Assembly (NCBI GenBank): GCA_027349615.1
Contig: DAIEML010000004.1
Location: 1 to 26,484, forward strand
Length of the DNA: 26,484 nt
Reading direction: 5' to 3'
Source: Ignavibacteriales bacterium
Lineage (GTDB): Bacteria > Bacteroidota > Ignavibacteria > Ignavibacteriales > Ignavibacteriaceae
Part shown: positions 19,252 to 26,484 of the stretch, in pieces
Position numbering within the stretch: the first letter of the stretch is position 1
How the letters are laid out: every line of letters starts with the position of its first letter
Notes under the pieces: generated by a model
What the model saw: the letters and a program-made list of their open reading frames with translations, nothing else
Told to the model about the DNA's origin: nothing
Database searches by the model: none
Translations under genes and position numbers: made by a program

Positions 19252-19974
19252 TTACTCCATTAAAGATTGTTTATTAATTTTTTCTCTTAATAAAATTGAT
19301 TTATAACCAATAGTCCACATCCAAAAATAAAGAATTGTAAAACCGATTAGAGAAAGGAAGAAAATCGTTAACATATTTCCATTCATTTTAAAATCAACTA
19401 CCGGGCTAGCAGTTTGAACAACTTTTCCGCCTTCAATACTTTCTGCACCGGGATGCAAACCAATCATAATCCTAGGCATTATAAAAACAAAAAACGGAAC
19501 TGTTAGAAAAGCAATTATTGAATATACTGCCGATAATGTTGCACGCTTCTCTTCAGATTCAATTGAAGATCTTAATGCAAACCAAGCTCCGTAAATTAAT
19601 AAAAGTGCAAAAATACTTGTTTGTCTTGGATCCCAACTCCAATATGAACCCCAAGCAAATTTAGCCCAAACAGCTCCAGTAATAGTAGCAAGAATACAAA
19701 AAATTATTCCAAGTTGAGCAGCAGCGTATGATTTTGCATCATCATCAAGATTCTTTTTTCTTAAATACTTTATGCTATATAACGTAGACATTAAGAACGC
19801 TATTGAAGAAAGCCAGGCAGTTGGAACATGAAAGAAAATTATTTTTGCATTTTCTTTAAGGCCGGGAATTAAAGGAAATTCATACCAAGTATGAGGAACC
19901 GGAACAATTGGAAAAGCTATTCCGGCAATCGATACAAAAGCTAATATTATAAAAAGAGAAATTTTCCAAAACAT
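19252..19974 (-). CDS. ccmC: Haem transporter/handling protein CcmC
   Basis: This six-helix membrane protein loads haem onto CcmE. It is 240 aa from the ATG at 19974. The periplasmic WWD motif reads WGSYWSWDPRQTS (about 108-120). The two haem-ligand His are present in IFFHVPTAW (His49) and MIGLHPGAES (His174), flanking the WWD loop as in characterised CcmC. A TTG at 19989 would add five residues; neither start has a good ribosome-binding site, and the ATG is preferred because it lies closest to the first helix. The gene lies 31 bases after ccmB (16 from the TTG) and its end carries the ribosome-binding site of ccmD. Confidence 0.95.
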   Translation of the reverse strand: MFWKISLFIILAFVSIAGIAFPIVPVPHTWYEFPLIPGLKENAKIIFFHVPTAWLSSIAFLMSTLYSIKYLRKKNLDDDAKSYAAAQLGIIFCILATITGAVWAKFAWGSYWSWDPRQTSIFALLLIYGAWFALRSSIESEEKRATLSAVYSIIAFLTVPFFVFIMPRIMIGLHPGAESIEGGKVVQTASPVVDFKMNGNMLTIFFLSLIGFTILYFWMWTIGYKSILLREKINKQSLME

Positions 19975-20005
19975 GATTTTATAGCCCAAAAATTTTTATA
20001 ATTTA

Positions 20006-20671
20006 CTAATCTTTCCATACAAAATCGAACAACAAATAAGATCCTGTGAGCATTATGACATCATAACAAAATACAATAGCTAATTCAAATTTAGCATCTC
20101 CAAAACTTGCGCCTTGATTTGCAAGTAAAGTTAACTGAACTGATGTTAATATTAAAGGCAGTAAAATTGGAAATGACAGAACCGGATATAATGTTCCTTT
20201 AGCTCCAGCTTTTGAAATTATAGCCGCAATAATTGTTGAAGCAATTGCCAGCCCGATATTTCCTAAAATAAATGACACAATAAATAATGCAAAGTTCTGA
20301 ATTATAAATGAATCAAATAATGCAGCATAAAGTATTGCAATTATAATGTTCATGCAGAAAACTAAAATCAAATTGAATAAAAGTTTTCCTGAAAATATTG
20401 TGGATGGCGCTGCTATTAAATGTAAAGTTAAACTTGTGCCTCGCTCTTCTTCTGAAACAAATGCTCTTGCTAAACCAGACATTGCGGAAAAGAATATTAC
20501 AACCCAAAACAATCCGCCTGTTAAATTTTGTGTAATTTTTTCATTTCCAATTGAAAAAAGAATAACACTTATAGCAACAATAATAAACATTACAAGTGCG
20601 TTAATTGCGTATCTTGTTCGCAATTCTGAGTAAAAATCTTTTTTATATAATGCGTAAGCTTTTGAATTCAT
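20006..20671 (-). CDS. ccmB: Haem exporter complex permease CcmB
   Basis: This 221-aa protein has six hydrophobic helices and the CcmB family hallmarks: an N-terminal KKDFYSELRTRYAINALVMF, then SGLARAFVSEEERGTSLTLHL after helix 2, and a late LYPVLSFPILLPLIL segment. With CcmA and CcmC it forms the ABC-type complex that uses ATP to release haem-loaded CcmE. A 181-base gap separates it from ccmA, the largest in the run, so a separate promoter is possible. Directly before the ATG, CCAAT and ATTGG can form a 5-pair hairpin (20672-20688), and no classical ribosome-binding site is seen. Confidence 0.94.
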   Translation of the reverse strand: MNSKAYALYKKDFYSELRTRYAINALVMFIIVAISVILFSIGNEKITQNLTGGLFWVVIFFSAMSGLARAFVSEEERGTSLTLHLIAAPSTIFSGKLLFNLILVFCMNIIIAILYAALFDSFIIQNFALFIVSFILGNIGLAIASTIIAAIISKAGAKGTLYPVLSFPILLPLILTSVQLTLLANQGASFGDAKFELAIVFCYDVIMLTGSYLLFDFVWKD

Positions 20672-20787
20672 CCAATTCTCATGATTGGGAACTATTTATT
20701 TCAAAATTTAAGCAACTAATCAATTGAATTTATATTAAGGCAAATTTATATCTAAAATTTAAGAATTAGTAAAATCTGAAGTTTATT

Positions 20788-20802
20788 TTAGAATAATTCT
20801 AA
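20788..20802. repeat. Perfect palindrome in the ccmA-ccmB gap
   Basis: TTAGAAT-A-ATTCTAA is a perfect 7-base dyad with a single central base, in the 181-base gap between ccmA and ccmB and about 117 bases before the ccmB start. It could be an operator for a separate ccmBCDEF transcript. No convincing promoter or T-run was found with it. Confidence 0.35.
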
Positions 20803-20852
20803 TAATGTATTTCATTTATCATTTAATAAATAGCAATAAATATGCCGTTAGA

Positions 20853-21491
20853 TTATTTATTATTCTTAAAATCTTCTAACTTAAGCACGATCGTACAAAG
20901 GCTTATATCGCTTTCTTCATTAGAAGCAATAATTACAATATTTGTTTTCCCTTCTTCTTCAATAATCTGATATACAGCATCTTTGCCGGAAGAATCCAAA
21001 TTTGATGTAGGTTCATCAAGAATAATAAGTTTTGGCGAATGCATTAATGCGAAAATGAATTTCAAACGCTGTTTCATACCGGATGAATATGTTTTTACTA
21101 AATCACCTTTTCTATCAAACAAAAGGAATTGATTTAATAAATATTCTATTTTTTCCTTATCAAATTTTACATCTCTAATCTTTGCAAAATAATCGAGATT
21201 TTCCCAAGCTGAAAATTCTTCGTACAGAACTAAATAAGGAGAAACAAAACCAATGTAATTATGTAACTTTTCATAACTTATCTCAATTCCATCATAACTA
21301 TGAATTATTTTCCCGCTTGAAGGTGAATTTATTCCGGCAATTATTTTAACTAAAGTAGATTTGCCAGAACCATTTGCACCTGAAATTCCCATAATTCCGG
21401 AATTTTCAATTTGAAAATTTAAATTTTTAAAGATGAGTCTTCTTCCAAAATTTTTACCGAGATCAATAGCTTTGAGAGAAAAATTACTCAT
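20853..21491 (-). CDS. ccmA: Haem exporter complex ATPase CcmA
   Basis: This 212-aa ABC ATPase has Walker A GANGSGKST (38-46), signature YSSGMKQR (135-142), and Walker B with D-loop LIILDEPTSNLD (155-166). The segment FVSPYLVLYEEFSAWENL stands where the Q-loop lies and resembles other CcmA proteins. The switch (H-loop) position reads IIASNEESD, so Asn191 stands where most ABC ATPases have His. The ATG at 21491 overlaps the protease gene by 8 bases, so its translation is coupled to that gene. It powers the release of haem-loaded CcmE by CcmBCD. The assignment is firm because ccmB-F follow directly, though the fold alone would also suit a generic ABC-2 exporter. Confidence 0.93.
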   Translation of the reverse strand: MSNFSLKAIDLGKNFGRRLIFKNLNFQIENSGIMGISGANGSGKSTLVKIIAGINSPSSGKIIHSYDGIEISYEKLHNYIGFVSPYLVLYEEFSAWENLDYFAKIRDVKFDKEKIEYLLNQFLLFDRKGDLVKTYSSGMKQRLKFIFALMHSPKLIILDEPTSNLDSSGKDAVYQIIEEEGKTNIVIIASNEESDISLCTIVLKLEDFKNNK

Positions 21492-23145
21492 TAAATATTA
21501 CCAGCTTTCCCTTAGAAATTGAATCACCCGACTTTACAACAAAAATATAAACTCCAGATGATAATTTGTTGTTCTGATTATCTAACCCATTCCATCTTAC
21601 AACTTTTTGTCCATAAATATAACTTACTTTTTGATATGCAGAATAAACTAATTTCATAGAAGTTGAAAAAATATTTATATCAACATAACCATATTGATCT
21701 GGCTTGGCAGGAATATATAGGTAGGCATTATTATTATAATCAAATGGCGAGGGAAATGCGTAATCGATATTTTCTGTAACATAATTTCCCTGTGTTAACA
21801 CTTGATTATTAAGTATTGAAGCAGTTAACCAAAATGCCGGTTTATCAGAGCTGAAACTTTGGTAGTAATCACTTGTTAATTTTATACTTCCGGATTGAGG
21901 TGAATTGAACAAACTATAATTAAATGGTACAAATGCATCCACGCTGTCTATTCCTTTTGAAATATCTGCATTTGTTACTAAAGTTGTTAATGTATCTAAA
22001 TTATTTGGATTGACAAATTGAATAAATAAGTTTGAGACCGGTGCAGTATTTAGCTGCAACGTTTTTGAAGGTGGAGTAAAACTAATAGTTGTAATTGGTT
22101 GAATTATCGGATAATGAATCGCATTTTGAAAATATTGTCCGGGGATGCTTCTGTAATTTGTAAAATACGTCCATACTCCAAATTTATTTAATTGTTCACC
22201 GAATGAAGTTTGATAATCAAGAAATGAATTTGAAATTGCTTGAAGGGCTCTCATTTGAGGCATTAATTGCCATTGTTGTTTTATAATTCCATAACCATAA
22301 TTTTCTTGTAGAAAAATATTCCAAATTGCAAGCGCATATTCCTGGTAACCGCCGTTTTGCCCAAAACAATTTTGCGGATCGTTAAAGTAGAAAGGTAAGT
22401 ATTCATAATAATCGTGAATAGTGGGATATACAAAATGTTCCATTGAAGTAGAAGTTAGCTCATAAAAAAAACCGTCTGTATCGTATCTATAAATATAATT
22501 TCCAATTTGAATTGAATGATGAAATTCATGAGCGACAGTAACTCTTGCGGCATTTATTCCAGTAGTATAAAAACCAGTATAATCATTATTTATTTCCATA
22601 TAAGAAGTAAAACGCCCGCTGCCAGGTGATGTTTCTGTTTCTGGCTGCGTATCACCGTAAGTATCTCCCAAATTGATTACATAAATATCATATTTGTTAT
22701 CTCCACCGGCGCCATTATCTGAAGGCGGGGGAGGATATCCTAAATAATTAACTTCAAAATTGTAAGCAGAATCCAATGCAATAGCCAGCGAATCTATGCT
22801 GTATTTTGGAATATCTGTACCGCTTATATTATAATGAATTCTGAAAAAACCATTTGGACTTACAATACTAGTATCAGTAACCGGCCGATCTAATAATACT
22901 TTTAAAATAGATTTTTGCTCAGATGAAAATCTATTGAAATTGAATCTTAAATAACTAACAATTCCAAATGCACATTTAATATGAGTTGTGTCGATTACTT
23001 GAATCCCATGTCTTTGTTCATGCGGAGTTGTTCTAATACTCACGTACAAATTAAATAATGAATCAAGTTGATTACTGTTAAGTTCTTGCCCTTGAGTTGA
23101 AGAATATAAAAATGATATTAATATTAAAACAAAAAATTTTTTCAT
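21484..23145 (-). CDS. Secreted MXAN_6640-like zinc metalloprotease with T9SS tail
   Basis: This 553-aa protein has a signal peptide (1-19, ending STQG). The protease domain spans about 45-400, with DKYDIYVINLGDTYG-like strands near 149-163 and the zinc motif HEFHH (206-210, an HExxH). Candidate third ligands lie in FFYELTSTSMEHFVYP (Glu229 or Glu236). The pattern 'VAHEFHHSIQ' followed by 'E.TS...E' is that of the MXAN_6640 family of putative metalloproteases. The last 85 residues (AFPSPFDYNNNAYLYIP to SSGVYIFVVKSG... KLVIFNE) form a T9SS type A / FlgD-like sorting domain, so it should reach the surface or medium. Its ATG is 1 base after the FG-GAP gene and its stop overlaps ccmA. The substrate is unknown. 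Confidence 0.85.
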   Translation of the reverse strand: MKKFFVLILISFLYSSTQGQELNSNQLDSLFNLYVSIRTTPHEQRHGIQVIDTTHIKCAFGIVSYLRFNFNRFSSEQKSILKVLLDRPVTDTSIVSPNGFFRIHYNISGTDIPKYSIDSLAIALDSAYNFEVNYLGYPPPPSDNGAGGDNKYDIYVINLGDTYGDTQPETETSPGSGRFTSYMEINNDYTGFYTTGINAARVTVAHEFHHSIQIGNYIYRYDTDGFFYELTSTSMEHFVYPTIHDYYEYLPFYFNDPQNCFGQNGGYQEYALAIWNIFLQENYGYGIIKQQWQLMPQMRALQAISNSFLDYQTSFGEQLNKFGVWTYFTNYRSIPGQYFQNAIHYPIIQPITTISFTPPSKTLQLNTAPVSNLFIQFVNPNNLDTLTTLVTNADISKGIDSVDAFVPFNYSLFNSPQSGSIKLTSDYYQSFSSDKPAFWLTASILNNQVLTQGNYVTENIDYAFPSPFDYNNNAYLYIPAKPDQYGYVDINIFSTSMKLVYSAYQKVSYIYGQKVVRWNGLDNQNNKLSSGVYIFVVKSGDSISKGKLVIFNE

Positions 23146-23146
23146 A

Positions 23147-25291
23147 TTAAAGTTGTTTAATGGTTATGCAGCCATTTGAATTGTTCGTATAAACTAAATG
23201 AAAATTTCGTGAGCTCATTTTCTTGATAAAAAAACTATTAACATTTTCAACATTAATTAATTTTGGTATTACAATATCTCTACCTTTGTTTATGAAATCA
23301 ATTGTGCTGATGAAATTTTTATCCGGAAAATAAACATATAATTTTTTTAATCCGCTAGGTCTGATTTCTCCAAAAAATAATTGGTTCAATTGATCAATAT
23401 TAAAATAATTCGGAATTTCGGAACTTCTTATAATAAATGTTTTTTTATCATTTGTAACAGTCAAAAATTTATTATTCTTGGTTTTCAATATGCTGATACA
23501 AGCATCCTTATCATTATTAAAAAGATCTCCAGCAAAAGAAAATATCGAAACTACACTGTCCATTTTTGAATTAAACAATACATTATTAGTAATTGTACCG
23601 CCTGATAAAACTGCTTTAGATAAGGTTTGAATATTATTCTTTTCGGACCAATATATCATTCCTATTTCATTATTTAGTAATACACTTGAGCTATAAGCAG
23701 TTATATTAAACGGATAGTTACTTATGGAATATTTATAATCTTTATATTCCAATATTGATAATCCAACGCTTTTATCATTTTTATAAGTCAGATAAATATT
23801 ATCAAAGTTGTTATCGGTATGTTTTATTTCCATATCCTCAATATCACCGGGTGCGTAAACAGAATTTCTTTCAACTTTATTTAACGCAAAATCAATTTTA
23901 ATAATATCAATTAATTTTTTTCCATATGAATAGCAGAAAAATGTTTTAATTCTCGGAAGAATATTGTCAACAATTATTTGAGAATGATTTTCATTTATCG
24001 GATATGAATAAAAAACACTTGGAATTCCAGAAGCATTTCGAACTATCATATCTAAAGAGTGAGTGAAATTATCAATGTAACAAATATCAGAAATACCGTT
24101 ATTGCCATCATCAAAAACAGATAAAGCTGAAGGTCGACCGCCGAGAGAAATATTTGCACTTTCTAAATATGGCGGAAGATTAGTAATTGTAAAAACATAA
24201 CCATCTAAATTTACCGCCGCAATTCCATTTACAAACTTGCTGTAAAATGGTATGATGTTTTGTACACCATTTTTTTTTGTATAAATAACTTCGGGATAAA
24301 AATTATTTGCATCTTTGCCAAAGAAAATTGAAATGATTCCTACTTCATTGTTTGAATAGGCAATATCCATTTTGCCATCGCGATTAAAATCTCCGGTAAT
24401 AATTTTATCTGGTTTAAAATGCGTATTTAATATAGTTGAAGTTGAATAAGATGAAGCAGAATCGCCATAAATTATCTTTATTGATCTACCTTCTGAAAAA
24501 ATTAGATCATTATAATTATCTAGATTTAAGTCTGTTGAATACAAATTGTGAATCGGCTGATCAAACTTTATAGAACGAACTTTTCGGAATACTCCTGCAC
24601 CATTGTTGTAAAAAAATATTAACGAATTATCTAAAATATTAAAAGCCGCAATGTCGGGATAATAATCATTACTTAGATCTGTAAGAATCGCACTTGAAAA
24701 GCTCGTATTAGAAATTATTTTTTTTTCTTTTAAGCCCGAGTTTGTTTGATATACTATTGATAATCCGTCAAATGCGCTGCCAGAAATTAGAAATTCATCT
24801 TTCCCTTTTTTATCTATATCAGCAGAGCTTATATTTTCCGGATAGGACTTAAATTTTATTGAATAATTTAGATATGGTCTGCCCGAAGAAGTAAAAGAAT
24901 AAATTCCAGCCCGCATTCTTTGTCTGCTAACAAATGCGTATTTTTTAATAATTTTATTTTTATCAATAAGATTACGTATGTTGGTTATCTCGTAAGGAAT
25001 TGAATATAAAAAAGGTTTACCAAATCCGCCATTCTTTTCTCCAACAAGTGCTTCAATTTTTTTTGAATCCGGATTAAACAATAAAAGATCGGTGTAAGAA
25101 TCATTATTAAAGTTAAGCGCAAAAAGAGATTTGTAACCGGTATCAGTTTTAAAATTTTTGTATTGGCAAAAGCCATTTATCGGAATTTGCGAAAACATCT
25201 CTTTTGATATGATCAAAGCAATGAAAAATATGCTAGTTATTTTTGTTTCTATTTTTAAGCCTATTTTCTCTGCGCTGTAAGGCTTCTTCAT
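23147..25291 (-). CDS. FG-GAP/VCBS-repeat exported protein
   Basis: About 714 aa from the ATG at 25291. A hydrophobic segment (about 19-31, SIFFIALIISKEMF) ending in SQ gives a signal peptide with a long charged front. The body repeats FG-GAP calcium-binding loops, D-x-[DN]-x-D/N-G-x-x-D, for example DFNRDGKMDIAYSN, DLNLDNYNDLIFSEG and DLSNDYYPDIAAFN, consistent with a seven-bladed beta-propeller in the first 400 residues. The C-terminal half is less clear and has no obvious T9SS tail. The gene start lies inside the thioesterase gene (59 bases shared from 25291; in-frame ATGs at 25306 and 25330 would lengthen the overlap). It is coupled by 1 base to the protease gene, suggesting a joint surface role. 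Confidence 0.78.
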   Translation of the reverse strand: MKKPYSAEKIGLKIETKITSIFFIALIISKEMFSQIPINGFCQYKNFKTDTGYKSLFALNFNNDSYTDLLLFNPDSKKIEALVGEKNGGFGKPFLYSIPYEITNIRNLIDKNKIIKKYAFVSRQRMRAGIYSFTSSGRPYLNYSIKFKSYPENISSADIDKKGKDEFLISGSAFDGLSIVYQTNSGLKEKKIISNTSFSSAILTDLSNDYYPDIAAFNILDNSLIFFYNNGAGVFRKVRSIKFDQPIHNLYSTDLNLDNYNDLIFSEGRSIKIIYGDSASSYSTSTILNTHFKPDKIITGDFNRDGKMDIAYSNNEVGIISIFFGKDANNFYPEVIYTKKNGVQNIIPFYSKFVNGIAAVNLDGYVFTITNLPPYLESANISLGGRPSALSVFDDGNNGISDICYIDNFTHSLDMIVRNASGIPSVFYSYPINENHSQIIVDNILPRIKTFFCYSYGKKLIDIIKIDFALNKVERNSVYAPGDIEDMEIKHTDNNFDNIYLTYKNDKSVGLSILEYKDYKYSISNYPFNITAYSSSVLLNNEIGMIYWSEKNNIQTLSKAVLSGGTITNNVLFNSKMDSVVSIFSFAGDLFNNDKDACISILKTKNNKFLTVTNDKKTFIIRSSEIPNYFNIDQLNQLFFGEIRPSGLKKLYVYFPDKNFISTIDFINKGRDIVIPKLINVENVNSFFIKKMSSRNFHLVYTNNSNGCITIKQL

Positions 25292-25712
25292 ATCTTCTTT
25301 TTTCATCCTCTGTTTCGGGCAAAGCTTCAATTGCTTTTACCGGTTTACCGTTATTATCAACACTTACAAAAGTTAAGTATGCAGTATTTGTGTGTATTCT
25401 TGTCTCTTCGCGAAATGATTCGGCAAAAACTTTAACGCCAATTTCCATCGATGTATTAAAAACTCTGTTTACAGATGCAGTCAAAGTAACTGCATCACCA
25501 AGATTAATTGAATGATGAAAGTCGATTCTATCCACCGAAGCAGTTACACAAATTCTATTGTTATGCTTAGCAGCGCATAATGCGGCACAGATATCAATCC
25601 AATGCATTAATTGTCCGCCCAATAACTTTCCAAGTTGGTTAGTATTATTTGGAAGTACCAGCTCAGTCATTGTAATTGTAGATTCGTTTACTTTTTTTAA
25701 TTTAGAAGTCAT
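25233..25712 (-). CDS. Acyl-CoA thioesterase, hotdog fold (YciA/BFIT type)
   Basis: At 159 aa this is a cytoplasmic single hotdog-fold thioesterase that hydrolyses acyl-CoA to free CoA and fatty acid. Family marks are the N-terminal TELVLPNNTNQLGKLLGGQLMHW, where Asn-xx-Gly and the GGxLM(H/K)W(I/M)D segment are conserved, then RIDFHHSINLGDAVTL and THTAY-like HTNTAYLTFVSVD. A basic, Arg/Asn-rich tail (QRRENRLKNRNKNN) follows. The start codon overlaps the bamD stop by 4 bases (ATGA), so the two are coupled. This placement next to an outer-membrane assembly gene suggests lipid housekeeping, but the acyl substrate cannot be told. Confidence 0.9.
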   Translation of the reverse strand: MTSKLKKVNESTITMTELVLPNNTNQLGKLLGGQLMHWIDICAALCAAKHNNRICVTASVDRIDFHHSINLGDAVTLTASVNRVFNTSMEIGVKVFAESFREETRIHTNTAYLTFVSVDNNGKPVKAIEALPETEDEKRRYEEALQRRENRLKNRNKNN

Positions 25713-26467
25713 TTGGAAGCTGATAATTTCCCTTCAAGTGAAGTTTTAATTTTTTCAATTTCTTTTACGTGAGAGTCGGTTGGGTACTTTTCAATAAATT
25801 TGGAAATCGCTGCAAGAGCTTCATCATTTTGTTTTCTATAAACTAATAATTTAATTTTACTATACATTGCCAAAGGTGCATATTGAGTGTCGTGGTAATT
25901 ATCTAAGACTAAATCATAATAAATTATTGCAGCTTTGTAATCTTCAAGCTTTTCATAGATGTAAGCTTCTTTGTATTCTTTCTCAGCAAGTTTATCATTT
26001 AATTCAGAAATTTTCTTTTCTGCATCTGGCACTTTCGGATCAGTTGGGAAGAAATCAATAAACGCTTGAAATTCTTCAATAGCTTTTTTAGTATATTTTT
26101 GATCGAGTGCATAATAAGGTGAAAGTTCATAATAGCTTTGCGCCAGCATATATTGGGCGGCAGGCACTAATTTACTTGCAGGCATATTTTTTATTAATCT
26201 GCTAAACTCATAAGCTGCCATAATATATTCGCTTCGTTGAAAACGAGATTCACCTAAATAATATTGTGCAGTATCAACAACATCGTTTCCAGGATATTGC
26301 AAAATAATTGCTTGAAATTCCTTAACAGAATTTTCATAATCCTTGTGATTATACAATCTCATTGCATAATTTAGTCTTTGACTCGGTGAAAATGAAGAAG
26401 TATTAATTGAGGATGCACATCCCAAAAAAATTAAAGTTGAAGTTAAAAACAAAAAGAGATATTTCAT
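25709..26467 (-). CDS. bamD: Outer-membrane assembly lipoprotein BamD
   Basis: This 252-aa protein has a lipoprotein signal (MKYLFLFLTSTLIFLGC, Cys17 in an FLGC lipobox), so it is lipidated. The mature part is about five TPR units: LNYAMRLYNHKDYENSVKEF, VVDTAQYYLGESRFQRSEY, SKLVPAAQYMLAQSYYELSP, then EAYIYEKLEDYKAAIIYYD and APLAMYSKIKLLVYRKQND. This order and length are those of BamD, the TPR lipoprotein that works with BamA to fold beta-barrel proteins into the outer membrane. Several such barrels are encoded in this window. The ATG at 26467 is near the right edge, so the promoter is not visible. It is the first visible gene of the minus-strand run to ccmF. Confidence 0.9.
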   Translation of the reverse strand: MKYLFLFLTSTLIFLGCASSINTSSFSPSQRLNYAMRLYNHKDYENSVKEFQAIILQYPGNDVVDTAQYYLGESRFQRSEYIMAAYEFSRLIKNMPASKLVPAAQYMLAQSYYELSPYYALDQKYTKKAIEEFQAFIDFFPTDPKVPDAEKKISELNDKLAEKEYKEAYIYEKLEDYKAAIIYYDLVLDNYHDTQYAPLAMYSKIKLLVYRKQNDEALAAISKFIEKYPTDSHVKEIEKIKTSLEGKLSASK

Positions 26468-26484
26468 TTCGTATATATTATTGA

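Noticed and set aside
25558..26061. Plus-strand open frames opposite the thioesterase and bamD
   Set aside because: They lie fully within well-supported minus-strand genes and lack start signals.

Overview
The window is AT-rich bacterial DNA. The gene content points to the Bacteroidota/Ignavibacteria side of the FCB group: outer-membrane TonB-type receptors with carboxypeptidase-regulatory N-terminal domains, a PorV/PorQ-family protein, exported proteins ending in type IX secretion (T9SS)-style C-terminal domains, an FG-GAP surface protein and a MXAN_6640-like metalloprotease. One promoter (in front of the tRNA gene) fits the Bacteroidetes pattern TTG...TAnnTTTG. The lineage is inferred from protein style only; there is no rRNA in the window.

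Layout. (1) 1-1622, minus strand: the 5' part of a secreted protein cut by the window edge, then a ROK-family protein whose active-site motifs are eroded. The gap between them holds a promoter-like sequence and a strong dyad. (2) 1901-8241, plus strand: a tight three-gene set (large TonB-type receptor, FN3/T9SS-tailed exported protein, PorV/PorQ family protein), closed by a terminator. (3) 8426-8594: tRNA-Asn(GTT) with its own promoter and a bidirectional terminator. (4) 8638-10741, minus: a CHASE2 membrane protein with no output domain, coupled to a FecR-like secreted protein. (5) 10893-13352, minus: a second TonB-type/outer-membrane beta-barrel receptor with its own terminator. (6) 13353-13769: a 417-base divergent intergenic region rich in dyads. 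(7) 13770-16129, plus: a cytoplasmic TPR-repeat protein and a small outer-membrane barrel-like protein, ending at a bidirectional terminator. (8) 16188-26467, minus: one long run of closely packed or overlapping genes, in transcription order bamD, a hotdog acyl-CoA thioesterase, an FG-GAP protein, a T9SS-tailed metalloprotease, ccmA, ccmB, ccmC, ccmD, ccmE and ccmF.

The most informative locus is the ccm cluster. It carries CcmA-F, including a small TTG-started ccmD, but no ccmG, ccmH or ccmI is next to it. CcmE has Cys (CxxxY) where the classical haem-binding His (HxxxY) sits. That combination matches the variant cytochrome c maturation pathway known as System I*. Here it is translationally coupled, through ccmA, to envelope and secretion genes. 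A near-perfect stem-loop separates ccmE from ccmF. Other points worth a second look are the ROK protein that looks catalytically dead, the orphan CHASE2/FecR pair, and the cluster of dyads between the second receptor and the TPR gene.
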